Source: Calliopsis andreniformis (taxonomy: Eukaryota; Arthropoda; Insecta; Hymenoptera; Andrenidae). From it: a stretch of 64,000 nt of DNA. Below are positions 37,931 through 50,800 of the stretch, piece after piece (the first letter of the stretch is position 1; every line of letters starts with the position of its first letter). The stretch lies in assembly GCF_051401765.1 (NCBI RefSeq), contig NC_135067.1:22439501-22503500 (forward strand), written 5' to 3'. The position numbers and the translations under genes are program-made. The notes beneath the pieces were generated by a model. That model was given only the letters and a program-made list of their open reading frames with translations, ran no database searches and had not been told where the DNA came from.

Positions 37931-37984
37931 ATATTCGGGGCACGGCAACACGAACCGTATCTATCATGTCGGTTCCTATTTAAG
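37931..37984 (+). other. Candidate 54-nt exon with strong splice sites
   Basis: Acceptor TTTTGGTTTCAG and donor TTTAAG|GTAAGA are both strong. Two of the three frames are open. In one (YSGHGNTNRIYHVGSYLR) the exon ends with two bases of a codon and would join exon C of the second gene (48019) in frame. It may equally be 5' UTR; the third frame has ATG followed by a stop after five codons. Confidence 0.45.
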
Positions 37985-40900
37985 GTAAGAGTCATAATAG
38001 TCAATTTATTTCGAATCCTATCCGATGTCTTTTAAAATGATGCAATGTAAAAGAGGAAGAAGGAAGGGGGGTATCAAAATCATAGAGAGAAAAAAGTGGA
38101 ATGTGAACGAGTATATTGTCCTCGACGGTCGTAAAAGGCATCGGAGTAGGATGGTTTTGCATCGGCTCATCGTTCCTGGATACTTGAGCGATGAGAGAAT
38201 CGATGTCTCGCAATAGATGGTTGTGCGCGGCTGTAACCGGTCGACAGAACCGGAAGTGAGCAATTACGCCGCCATTCGACGGAAAATCGGTTCGCGCGAG
38301 CTTCCAAATAGCGGAAGCCACGCTATTTTCCAGCTCAGCTTCCATCGCTATCCACCTACGTCGTAGTCGATTGGTAACAGTGAGTTCAGCCCACTGCAGA
38401 GGTGCCCTGTTATATAATATGTACTTAGGTTTATTCTATTTACTAGGCTCTATTTCCAATCTCACTATGCTCTTACTGTTAATATGCCGAATAATTGAAA
38501 TTCTAAATAGTGAAGGATATTTTCATCGATGTTCAACTATAAAATGAATAATGTTAAATGCACCAATAAAATGGGCCGAGCGTTTCTCCTTTCGAGTTCG
38601 ACGGAACAATTAAACCGCGACACTTAGTAAATCATATGCGCGCTTTCTCCTCGAACATGGAGAACTTCTCTAAAGTTAATTGCGCTGCTCTCCTCATCCC
38701 TCGACGAAAAGCGTCCCCGACGAAGAGAACAAGATTACCTGCGACGTTTTAATGGACGTCTGAACGCGACTCATTCATGGCGCATAAGGCGTCGTGAAAG
38801 TTGTGTCAAGGCTGATGAAAAATTAATAACGAAGTCTCTGGATACGACAAGCCTTGCGGAGGTGGACCGTACCTTCAGAAAGCTTTCTCGGCTTTGGCCC
38901 AAGGAGAAGAATGTCATCATTAGCGAGTTACACTCGCTGCTGAATCAGATAGGAACTGAACGACAACGCTTCACTTGCATCGACCCCATAAATAAACTCC
39001 TCCGCAACATAAAGGCAGAAAGAAGGAAAGCACTCTCGAGAAGACCCATGACGAGAGGTCTCTGACGAGGGTCGCTTGCTACTTGAGGACTCTGCAGGTG
39101 CTAATCATCAAGAAACGGTGTTATCGAGACTTTTGTTAGAAGCTCAACAGAGCACTGGCAGTCGAGTCACTGTTGCGTTTCAATATTCTGACGCTTATAA
39201 AATTAGGAATTGGAATTTATAATCCACTAGTAAGAGCTCGGCAATTGGAATGTTATTGAAATCTTCTCTCCAGACAAGTGAAGATTCTTGGACGCGTCGC
39301 CAAGCGTTTCATCTTAGAGGTCTTTCAGACGAGTCAACTAAAGAAAAGAGGAGAAGTTGCAGTGAATAGTTTCAAGAGAGATCCTCGACATTGGAAGTAT
39401 CAGAAAAGGAGGAGGACTTCTAAAAAGAGGCAGGAATGGTCAACAACGCCGAATCCTGGCGTGGGTCGTGACTTAATGGAAGTGAGGGACGCTAACATGC
39501 TCTCGGCAAAGTCATTCCACTGCTCGGACAGCTCGTGGCAGCTATGTCAAGGTCGTGGCCAATTTCTCGACTTTATCTAACGAACTTAGCTCGATTAGCG
39601 CTTGCACGCGTTCGCTGCTCGTTCGCTGGAAACGCTTGCATAAAACTGCCACAGCACTTTCACCTCGCTCGCTGCTCTCGTTCGCGATGTGGGCGACTGT
39701 TTCCTCCGTGGAGTGCTCTAGCGATCAGAACCCGCTTCGTTCTTGAAGCACTATCGAATTAACGAGTTCCCTGAACGACCAAGGAGTTCCTTGGAAGAGG
39801 ACTCTTGATGGCTGAGAGCTAGAGATGCTTGCTCCGAGATTGTGCAATTCTGAGCGTGTTTTGTTGAATTTGAAAATGAAAGTGTCCCTTATATTCCAGT
39901 GGCCTTATCGAGAAAAGTGCACGTGGCAGAGATTAAATAGAAACGGTAGTGTTGCAGGGTATAACGAGAGTCAATCATAATAAATTGATGTAGTTTGACT
40001 AGTTACGCTAATTACGCTAGGTGTGAGACGAAGGCCACTGATTACAGTCCTACTAAAAGAGTTCATTTTCACTAGAAGTCTATTTTGCTGGAGAGTGGAA
40101 ATTTTTGCATTCTGGTATCAGTACATTCCGCTTTCAAATACCATTCATTCTCCCATAAAACAACCCATAAACAAATTAAAGTCAAAGCGGTAGCTTGTAA
40201 TATAGGAAAGGTCACCTTCCACGTCAAAGAGTCACGTCCTTTGATCTTCAGAATCTCGACGAGCGGCGCAATCTAGCTTGTAACGAGACCCATCTATAAA
40301 TAACGATCATTGAGAACTCCAAGGAATCTTTCTATAACGTAACTGAACGTGGATTACGGTAGCGACGTTGCTGAAGATAAAGGAAGAAAAACAACGGTGG
40401 CCCTGGTATCGGGTCACCGTGACGGCACTCGTCTCGCAGTTTCCCTCTCGTGGTCGACATATAGCCAGAACGCAGAAACGAGCTAGAATGAAAGGGATCC
40501 GCGACAGAGGGGGAGTTTAAAAGGTCCTCGGTTAAGCGAGGTGTAACGCGAGCTGCGATACCTTAACGAGAACCGGCAGCATTAATTTCGCTATCCCGGA
40601 CGGCAACCTTGCGCATCCCGCGGCGCTGCTCGGAGTCGACGTGGTCGTCAGCTGTGCGAAGGTCAGGGTCGTCCGGCAGCCGAGGGTGCAATCGATGCAC
40701 GGTACCGCCGCTCCTGCACCCCTCGCTGGCTGCAGTTACCATGGAGACCATCTCTCCTGACCCATTGCTACACACCGAGCCTGTGAGACGCGGAGAGAGG
40801 CTGCATCGGCCGACTGTCTCTCTGTGAGAGCGTGCCGCAGACAGGGAACTCGTCGGCACACGGACACTGTCGTACTTCCGTACTTCCGTGATTCTTTGTG

Positions 40901-41494
40901 CTTCGCCCTTTGCATCTCCGCTGAATCGAAGAGCTTTTCATCCTCTGTAGCTCTGGGATCGCCTGGATTTTCCACCTGACTCGCTCACTTTTCTGTACAT
41001 TTTTCTTTTTTTCCGTTTCCGCTGGAGGTGCGATATGAGTGACCTTGTGGCCTAGCGAGAGTGTTCAAGAGAGATAGAGGAAACGAAGAGTATGAGAAGT
41101 GACGCGGGACTACTGTACGGATTCATGAAAGTTTTACGGTTAACCAAGGAAGTGTTACGAGGAAATAACAGTGATTGCAGCTTTCAACATCGAATTTATT
41201 CGAATTCAAATCGCGTGGCGTGCATAAACGACCTCACGGCGTAACGAGCTCTATTGTAAATATCCCTCTAATTCATAAAGCATAAGCTTGAATCGAGCAA
41301 CGAATTGAACTCGCCAAATTCCTAAAGGAACCGGTCGCCGTGAGCGCGCAACGTCGAGTAACGAGGCTTTGTACAAGGTCGGTATGAACAGAAACTAAGG
41401 TCAGCTGGCGCGGATCGATATCCTCGAATCGTTTCGACACGGTTACCCGTATCCGTATCGCTCGTGATTCGCGGAGTGGCGGGAAGAGTAGAGC
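37985..41494 (+). other. Intronic DNA and probable promoter/5' UTR region before exon A
   Basis: No coding exon is supported between 37985 and the TGA at 41495 that closes the exon A frame upstream. The 40.55-41.0 kb part is CG-rich and may hold another promoter. A pyrimidine-rich acceptor-like sequence ends near 41029. Confidence 0.4.
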
Positions 41495-41536
41495 TGAAGG
41501 GAAAAATCGAGTGATCTTTCGACGACGCTGGAGAGG

Positions 41537-41837
41537 ATGGATGGCTGGAAGAGCTGGAAAAGGGCTGAAAATTCGTTTCTCGCGGCGTGGTACCAGCGAG
41601 TCAGAGAGTCTTACGTCGCGATATGGTTCTTCGGGGTGTTTCAGAATAGCAGAATGTCGACGAGCACCGCCACTGGTGGCGGAGGAGGAGGTGGAGGCGT
41701 TGGAGGTGCCCTGACGCTGATGGGCTGTGTCAGGGAAGCGTCGCCACCTCCACAGAATCATCATCAGCAACAGCAGCATCGGACTCTAGGCCTAGGAGAA
41801 TTCTCCGCGCAAAACAGCGTCGACCCCCTGCCAAAAG
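41537..41837 (+). CDS. Second gene, exon A (residues 1-101, last codon split)
   Basis: In-frame TGA at 41495 lies upstream; the first ATG is 41537 and the next in frame is 41654 (MSTSTATGG). Donor CCAAAAG|GTTTGT, phase 1. It contains a run of eight Gly, then Gln/His-rich sequence. Residues 1-39 include a hydrophobic YVAIWFFGVF stretch that looks unlike the rest, so Met40 may be the real start. Confidence 0.55.
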
Positions 41838-44800
41838 GTTTGTGTTCAGTTCTTTTTTTATCCTAAAAAGTTGTACCTTGGAAAAGTCCTTTTTGGAGGA
41901 TCTGTTTGATGCAATAAACTAGGCCGTTTTTGGATCAGGAATGTAACCGATAAATCAGCAGGTCAAATGTACGGGAAACTTAAATTGAGTGGGAGCGACC
42001 TCGGGACGATTCAAATAGTTTTGAATAGGAGCCTCTTCGGAATAATTTATTTGAATTCTTTGAAGTGGAACCTACAGGTTGTTAGTGCAGACAGGAAGGG
42101 TATAACGAGTCGAGTTGAACCGCATTCCTAATTCTATTGTGTGAAAAACTTTTAACCGGTTAATTACTATTATCCGGCTGTAATGGCAAAGTGGCTGTAT
42201 AGGATTAACCGTAATCCTGTCATTTGTGCTTCCTAATATAACTTAACTCTGAATCAATCAATAATGAATATTTAAAAAAAAAAGACTTTTAAGAATTGGA
42301 ATGTTTCAAACTTTAACCGTTAAAAATTTGAAAATTTGAACACATGTCCGTTAAAAATTTGAAAATTTGAACATATGATCGTCAAAAATTTGAAAATTTG
42401 AATATGTGATCGTTAAAAATTTGAAAATTTAAATGTGACCGTTAAAAATTTGAAAGTTTAAATGTGACCGTTAAAAATTTGAAAGTTTAAATGTGACCGT
42501 TAAAAATTTGAAAGTTTAAATGTGATCGTTAAAAATTTGAAAATTTAAATGTGACCGTTAAAAATTTCAAAATTTAAATGTGATCGTTAAAAATTTGAAA
42601 ATCTGAGTATTTAGAAATGTGACCTTTAAAAATTTGAAAATTTGACCCTTGAATACTCGAATATTTGAATATTGGCGTACCTATTCAGCTCTCCGCATCA
42701 GAATATGTTGCAAAAGGAGTAACAGATATATAAGATTGGTTCATAGAAGGCAGACTTTCGATCAGACGACGCGACGAGACGTATTGACATACCCGAATGC
42801 GATGAGTAAATTGAGGAAAATCGTCTTGCCTATGGCAACGGTCTGTACATGCGCGTATGTACATGCCACTAGAAAACGACGTGTTTCGCTCGCATTTTCA
42901 AGGTCTCAGCCGTGGATTACAACGTCGCGGGGAAACGAGCCGTGCCATGAAAAACGGATTTACGTAAACGGCACCGTTCTCCATGCCTCGTTCGTGTATC
43001 CTATCGATTCTCCGAGTTTTCAAGGAATTCTAGCCAGCTCCCGTATTCCATTAACCGGCGAACGTACCTATATTTTTTCCATCTATCGATAGCCCCCTTC
43101 TTTATCTCTCGTTTATCGCGAAAGCGTCGTATTGACAGACAAAAATAGTCGACGGTAATTATTCGACCGTGGTAATCGTGGATCGCGTGCGAGGCTCGGT
43201 CGGAAACCAGGAATTAAGGTGAAAGTTTCCTCTGACGCGATTCGCTGCTGGTTCCTGTCGGTCGGAGCGACGCGACGGGGACGGGAATAATGGAGATGGT
43301 TTGCAACGGGTTATTAAAGGGTAATCCAGCGAAGTGGCCTTTATCCATTGTCGTCGCGGAGGAGGAACGTGACTTCGTTGTCGTTACTCCCGCGGGGACA
43401 TTGCATTTCCGAGAGGGTCCAACGACCTCTTTATTTTCATTAGCCTCCGGTAGATTGCCAGGCTCCGGGCTGGATTAGCTCGTAAGTTAATATCTGAATC
43501 GGTCGGACGATTGCTAGTTACCTCAAACTGCGTTTTCGAGACCTGCTACGGGCTGGCTATGAAAATGGAGCATTCCTCCGTCGCGTCGCCTCTTCAACTT
43601 TTCGAGCTTCTCGAGATTAGCCTGTGAACTTGACGACATCAAAGGAATTTCAGAGTTGTTTGAGTAGCAGGGAAATCTGCAAACGGTTTTAAGCAATATG
43701 AAGGCAGCGCCTTTAAATTCTGTGTACCTTAAAGTTCACCTCGATAACTACTAAGCGAAATATTGGAATTTTTCAAGTTTTCAGAAAAACTGGACACGAT
43801 AAACGATCCTAACTTAGATGAAAGGCATTTCTTTTAAACTCACCTTTCTTCTCAACTTTTTGATAGTTTCGAAACAAAGTACCAAGATGTGACGTTTTGT
43901 TTTTGAAAAAAATTTACGATATGGATACCAGAGTTAAATAGAAATTTTGAACGTCAGGAGCTCACGGTTACGTAAGTGTTGACGGTACCAGGAACGTCGT
44001 GACTCTTCTTGCAAACGTGGAAACAGATGTTTTTGTTAGCTGTCGTACAGCAGGCCCGAACGATCCGCGCGTGACGTTATTTTTCACGGTTCAGCGATGT
44101 TGTCGTTGCTGATGCATGACTAGCACACTCGCAGAGAGTGTCAAGTACTCGTACACGCGAAAGAATCGGCTCTTATCTCGCCGCCCTTTTTGCTATGCGA
44201 TTAGACTGATCGACTGATAATTCGAAACTGAATCAAAGTTCCCTAGATCTTGACAAACGAAGTTAGAGTTTCAGCAGTTGATCTCCAAGGTTAACCAGAG
44301 TTCCTAATGAGTGTTGTTCTACAGCTCGGTCAGGCTCGTATCAATAAAATGCTTGAAAATAAGGAATCAAATTTTAGTAAGGAAAGGTGATACCCACACG
44401 GCGTTGAGCAAGAACACGCCGCTATTAACAGAAACAGTGAAACTGGGCCATGGCCAATCGTGGAATGAATGACCAGTCGAACGTGCTCGTTGAGTTACTC
44501 CGACTGCCAGAACTTGCGTAGAATTACGGGATTTCCAAGTACCCGCGGACCGAGTGTTTGCGTCTCCTCTGTGGAATACATGAAAATATTTTGCGAGAGC
44601 GTAGGCAAAAGATCAATCCAATGTCGAAGTCTGATATAACAGAGAAACTCGATTCTGTTGATGTTTCATTCATCAATGTAACCTTTATCATATGATAAAA
44701 AAGGAAATTGCGTGTCGACTATGACAATTCTCTTCTTCAACAACTCCAAAGATCGCGTTTTGAAAAATAAAGAGAATCTATGAAAGATCTTGATCTGCCT

Positions 44801-47800
44801 AAAGGCATATCCTACCTCTTGCCAAGACTGAGAAGAGCAATTATCATCGTCAGTAGATTTTTACCATATAAGGAGAGTGGCAACCGATAGGGTTATCTCG
44901 ACCTAGACGCGTGTAATCTTATCGACATTATTTTCAGCGTCATCAGCCTGTGCAAAGTCAGTCAGTTGCAAGCAAAGCATGTGGCTCTCTCAAAGTTCTG
45001 TGGAAAACCTGTCAGAATGCCAGACGAAGGTAACTGACGCGATTCGATTGACCGTTCTCTTGGTTCGTTTCTTTCCTTTGCGTCTAGAGCAGTGAAAGTA
45101 AGCGATAGGAGCGAAGCATCGCTGGGAGGCATCCAGGGTGTTCAGGAATTCCCGTAGAACGAGTGTTGGTTTGGGAAAAGCTTAGGTGTCAGAGGAATGC
45201 GCGGTGAGTCAAGTGGATCGGTCTGGAACAAAAAAGTAACCCTAGCCTCGGAAAGCAGACGAGCCTTTGGCGTGATTCGCGCTTCTAATCGTGACTAAGG
45301 AGGAGAGGGTGTCTACCCTCTTTGAAACGCGCCCTCCACTTCCACGCGTTCCCATTCTCCGCGTCTTTTCGACGATTCAAAGCGTCGACGCTTTGCCACG
45401 CCACTCGTTCCTCGGATTTTTCCTTTCACCTTGGACCCCTTTGTCGCGGCCCATTCTTTCGATACTCCGCAATTAAGAGGCATCCGTGCGTTAACGAGCG
45501 CCGCCGCGCTCTCGACCGATCGCATTATTTGCTTATGCCGCATTTTACCATCCCCTGTTCTCGAATCACTCCCTATTGTTGTTTTCCTTGCCAGAACTCC
45601 GAGCGACATCCCTGCTCGTCGTGATTCCCACCCGGCACGAGGCTTGGGACCTTCGTCTTCGCGGGAATTAATCCTGAAGTGGAGGATAAAGTTACTTAGG
45701 TGGGAAGACGGTCAGTCGAGGAAGATTAAACTGTTTTCCCTAGTGGGAAACATGATTTTCCTCGTCGCTGCGTTGAAATTGTCCCGAGGTCGTCGCGAAC
45801 TAGAGCACTGCAGAAAGAAGTTTCCTTCCAGGATGATTCATCTGAACGATAGCAGCGTAGTTAAGGCAACGTGACTCTTTGAGCGAGATTATCTGTCACG
45901 ATTCTTTGTTTGCTGCGCAAACTGTGCTACGAGCGTGGCACTTTACCACTATCTGTTGACTTTCAATCGAATACAGTTGTTAGTTATTTGAAAAATGTCT
46001 TGCGGATTCGTTTGTGCTGTTACGTTTCGTTTACATTTGTGTCGTTTCTCCGTATCATTAATTGCATACGTAGGCAAATTGTATTTGATCTTAAATAAAG
46101 TAGAATGGACGTTTCAAGTTACTTTTCTTGAAAAAATAACCTAAGCATCGGAAGCACGTGCCGAATATTCAATATATCAGTTTCCCTTCTGGTACTTTAT
46201 CTTAATTCCAAGGTTACACTTATCGAGAAAAGAAATTTATTACCTATGTCGCATTCCACGCAAGAAATCTTCATATCTTCCACAGATTGTAGCAAAAGTA
46301 AACAGGTATACTTTTAGAATCCATTAACTTTGTCCAACGATCTGTTTGATTCTACTTTTGATATCTGAATTCCAAGAAATAACTTCCACTTTAGCTTTAC
46401 GACTGCGTTTATCTATAAAGAGGATTACTCATTGTCATCACTTTAGATTTCCAAAAGAAATGATACAATTTGTTTTTAATCGAAATGCATTGGAGAATCT
46501 CTAAGTTACACTGAAATCCTTCAATGAATTTCGTCCAGCAATATTGCAGTAGGATTAAAGCCGAACAGCCAACGAAAAAAAATGCAGACTTTCCATACGA
46601 TCCGATTTCAACGAGAGAAAATTCCTCTGCACAAAGGATTCGTTTCGAGCGCGTTTCTCTCGACCAAACGACGCGAGTTTTCACTTCCCATTGATATCGG
46701 GTTTGCGAGGGCTCCATCGTTCGATCAGCGTTTAAGCCCAGCACAGACACACCGTGTCTGTTAGTCGGCTGGAACGTTATGCAATCGAAAGAGAAAGTTC
46801 ACGCGAGATCGGGCCGACTAATTGTCTGGTTCGTTACGATCGCCCTGTCTGACTTCTGATTTCTGGCATTCGCAGAGCCGAAGAAACGACGCTTTCATCC
46901 CCTACGGGGCCTGAGAAAAATCTTCCGACGGAAGAGTCGAGGCGCGGCCGATGCCAGGATAGTCGCCAGCAATGTCGACAGAGACACGTCGGAGCTCGCG
47001 CGACTTCCACGCGAGGACATCACCGACAGACATCCCGCGGGACGTCCAGAAGAGGCGCGCAGCAGGAGCGCCAGTGAGCTACTCACCGACTCCTGCGATC
47101 GAGAAAGGTCAGCTAACCTTCTATTTGCTTTATTCCTCGGCACAGAGATATCGTACACCGATTCAGTTATATTAAGAAGCTTCAATGTTAACTTCATGCG
47201 ATAATTGGAGCTACACTTTTTTGCTTAGTTGCCATTATGCGCAGGGTTAGTTTCATACCAAGTCGTGGCGATCAGATTTCATTTACTTCGTCCAAGAAAG
47301 AAAGGATAGGTAGTATACACTGTAAACATTACATGTTTGGACCAGGAAAAGATACGTATTCGGGTACACGAGGCTGTATATCCTATGCATTCCTACTACA
47401 TAGGACATGCAGCTACAATAAGCAAATAAATCCACAGCTCAAAGTCGAAGATCCTTGGCCCGATTCGACGCCTCGAACTTTGCTTCTCTGTCCAAATGTG
47501 TAACCCGGTACTCGAGACAAACGTAAGCGCGCGTAAATCGCACACGCGCGCTACTCGCCTCCACCTTCTTGACCTACTGTCCTTTATTTTCGTAATTCGA
47601 TTGCGATCGTTCGCAGATAAAGTCGGTCGGTCGTTTCGCGATGGATTAATTCGATTTGTCGCATGGACGTTCGAGCCTTCGATTCTGGATTTCGCAAGCT
47701 TATCCAGGAGGCTAAAGTGCTGTGATACACGGCTGAGCGTACTTCTCAATTGCGTCATCTGTTTGTTTCTGGCTTGTTTATAAGTTGTAGCCTAAGCTAT

Positions 47801-50800
47801 GTGGTGATAGTGGCAGTTCGCTTGAAAAAGTGTACGTCTCTAATGATATCCAGTGAAATTTAAACCTTCGGAAAGAGTTTGTGTCAAATATCCGAAAGAG
47901 AAAATGTGCTACATTATTTGTTACTCCCTATAGAGGGATCTTAGTATGCTAATGTGTCTGTTGCAATTGCAATCGACCATTACTTCTCCTTACCAATTTT
48001 CGTTCTTATCTTTTTCAGCGTGTTCCTTCGAAGACCAGGGATGGAGGAATCATACGTGAAACTACGAGGGGGAGCCGGAAAATTATCCGTGTCGCATGAC
48101 AGTGTTTTCCCAGGAGAGGTTCCTCACACTCGGCCTCTGTCGTCGTTGGCCAGGTTGGCCACCCTCGAGGTACGACAACTTATTTAAGAGCTACCCAGTC
48201 GAGGAAACGCAGAGATTCCTCCAGGGTCAGCATTCCGTGAAATTTTTCAAAGCCGCGCGTAGCTCTCCCCACTCGAATTCGTGCCAGCTACCCGCTACGG
48301 AATTTCGATCACGTTGCACCCAAATTATACCGAGCTCAGAATCGTTTCGGTTACGTGGAACTTGAAATTGGAACGAAGCTGGATCTGCTCGTGATGGCGA
48401 GAAAAGAACGACTTTTCGGATTAGAAATTTCCGTATCTGGCAACTGGCGATCTTGAGACTTCTCAAGCTAAGAACACGATTCATATTAGTCTGCATACAT
48501 CAGAAATTAGTCAAGCTTTTTATTTATTCTTAATACAGGGTGTTTACCTATAGATGAGAAAACATTTGAAATTAAAACTCTAAACAGGTGCCATTTGAGT
48601 TGCCGAGTTTTATTTTAGTGCTATTGACTTCCGAAACGATCTCGAATCAAAGCCGAATCACGATGATTCATGGCATTCGCGTGATTCGAACGGGAAAGGA
48701 TAAACAGAGGAGGGCCGGGGAAGGCGTCATACTCATTTTCCAATGAGCGTAATGCTGAGCGGACATTCTAAGCACGCGCGAATCGAGTTAAGGCAGTTAC
48801 GCGTGTTCAGATCGGCTCGTGACTCGTCTTCTAATTTCCCCGCCGCGCGGTCTAGGGCTTGATTACCTCCACAAGCTTGACGTTCGCAGTTTTCCGAGTA
48901 ACTTGATTAAGTGGGCTACGATTAGCGATGACCTAAAATCGTTTCTCTATACTTTTTTCGAAAATCTAAAATATTTGTCAAACTTAACAATTTGGAGAAG
49001 TCACAGTTTTTAAATTCTTGCATCTCTGAAATCTCCTGACTACTAGTCAGCCCTATTAAGACATTTTTCTTAAAACCTGTCGCGGACGGCGACCTCAGCC
49101 TTGATCCTCGATTTTGAATGAAGATACAAGTCGTGAGAACGGCGTGTCACTGAATTATTTGTGAAGGAAGCGTGACGGGGTGCGTGTAACGCGGCGAGAA
49201 AAGCGAAAATCGTCGCGACAGTCGGTCAAGTATACGCAGAGACGTGACTGAGCTTTTTTCATTTCTCGTGGTCAGACGAACACGCTTAAATAATTGTCGA
49301 CGAGACGATCCATTGTCGCAGGGATCGGTCAGAATTCCTCGAGGCGATTTACTACGCGTCGACTTAGACGCTTTGTTTGCTAATCATCGTCGCGTGCCTG
49401 CTCTTATGCAAATCGCGTGACCCTCGACCAAGCGAGGGTTTTCCACGAGCTCCTTTTCCAAACAAATGACCAGCTTCCTTTTGCCCTCGTGTTACGCGTG
49501 GAAAATGAAGCGATTTCCGCCAGAAAAGATACAGAAAGATACAGAAAGACGAGAAAACGTTGACAGTAGGTTTCGTTAACGACGTAAACAGGTGTGAATT
49601 TGCATATCGGGAGCAGATTTGTATCTGGTCTGAAAGCGAGGAAGGTGTTTCCCTTTAGTAACGACTCTCGCAAATAGATGAAGGAACGATCCTTTCTACT
49701 CGCGTCGCGATGGGGTAAAAACTGCTGCGTTCGCGCGTTCCGTTCTGATACTCGAGGAAAGTCACGAATTGTTTTCACGCTCATGGAAATCCGCGCGACA
49801 CGTACACGCGCCGTGACCACTCTATTTCTCTCTTGTTTTCTAGCGGAGACAGTCGAGAAAGAGTAACGAGATAGAGCAGAAGGAGTACAACCAGCACGTG
49901 GTACAGAGGCACAGAATATCTCTGCGGGTAACTACTTTAAATGCTTCCACTAGAAACCATTGTTATCAGAGCTGATACCGAAGCACCCCGTAGGGACGAC
50001 AAAGTTTTCCACTCACTTTTACTTTTCTCCTACTTGAATAGCAGTAAACGGAGGCTCAACTGAATATTCACAACAATTGGTAGAACGTAGTAGGGTTTTC
50101 GTTCAGTAGCTTTACCGTTGCGCGAGCTTACCACTGGAACGGATAACGAGACCGAAAAGAAAACGAGGAAAAAAGCGAGTAGAGTGGGAGGGAGAAAAGT
50201 CCGTAAGAGCTCTTCGAAACGGAAACGAATTTTTTCAACCTACCGTTTTAATAGAGCCGTCGTGGCTGCAATGTAGGACACGGGGTTTGCAGAAGCGATA
50301 ATTACGAGTAGCATTGTGGGTAATTGCTGAGCGTACATGCGGTCGGTTCGTTTGCAGGTGCTCGAGCAAATAAAGACGGTCATAGAGAACCGGAACCAGC
50401 TAGCCTCGGCGACCTCGTCGGATGCCACGGCTGCACTGCACGTAAGTATCGAGATACATGCACCGGATTAGATCATCGTCTCTGAGAGGAGAAAAAAAGA
50501 GGGGGGCAGGGCTTGAACTTTTACTCGTTCGTTGACCTCCTGACGAGAGACACGGATCCAATCTTTTCTAAGGCTTTTATGCCGATAAAGAAAGTCGTCG
50601 CGGCGAAAGATCAACTCGAGACTGACGAAAAAGTACATTGAGACGTTGGTACCATGGAAATGAGACTGAATTTTCAGTGCCTCGTAGCCCCTGCGCTATT
50701 GTGGCCTTAAATGCCTTACAATTTCCAGAGTGACCAAATTAGCTTATGAAAAATTGGAGGAATAAAATATAGACAGATTCTAGTCGAAAAATTCTTTTTT

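Noticed and set aside
41273..41779. 168-codon minus-strand open frame
   Set aside because: Antisense to exon A and its leader. The Gly-run and CAG/CAT repeats keep the reverse frame open, and no recognisable protein results.
45431..45874. 147-codon + strand open frame in intron A
   Set aside because: Stop-poor CG-rich intron DNA; several frames on both strands are open at once, and it has no start context or domain.
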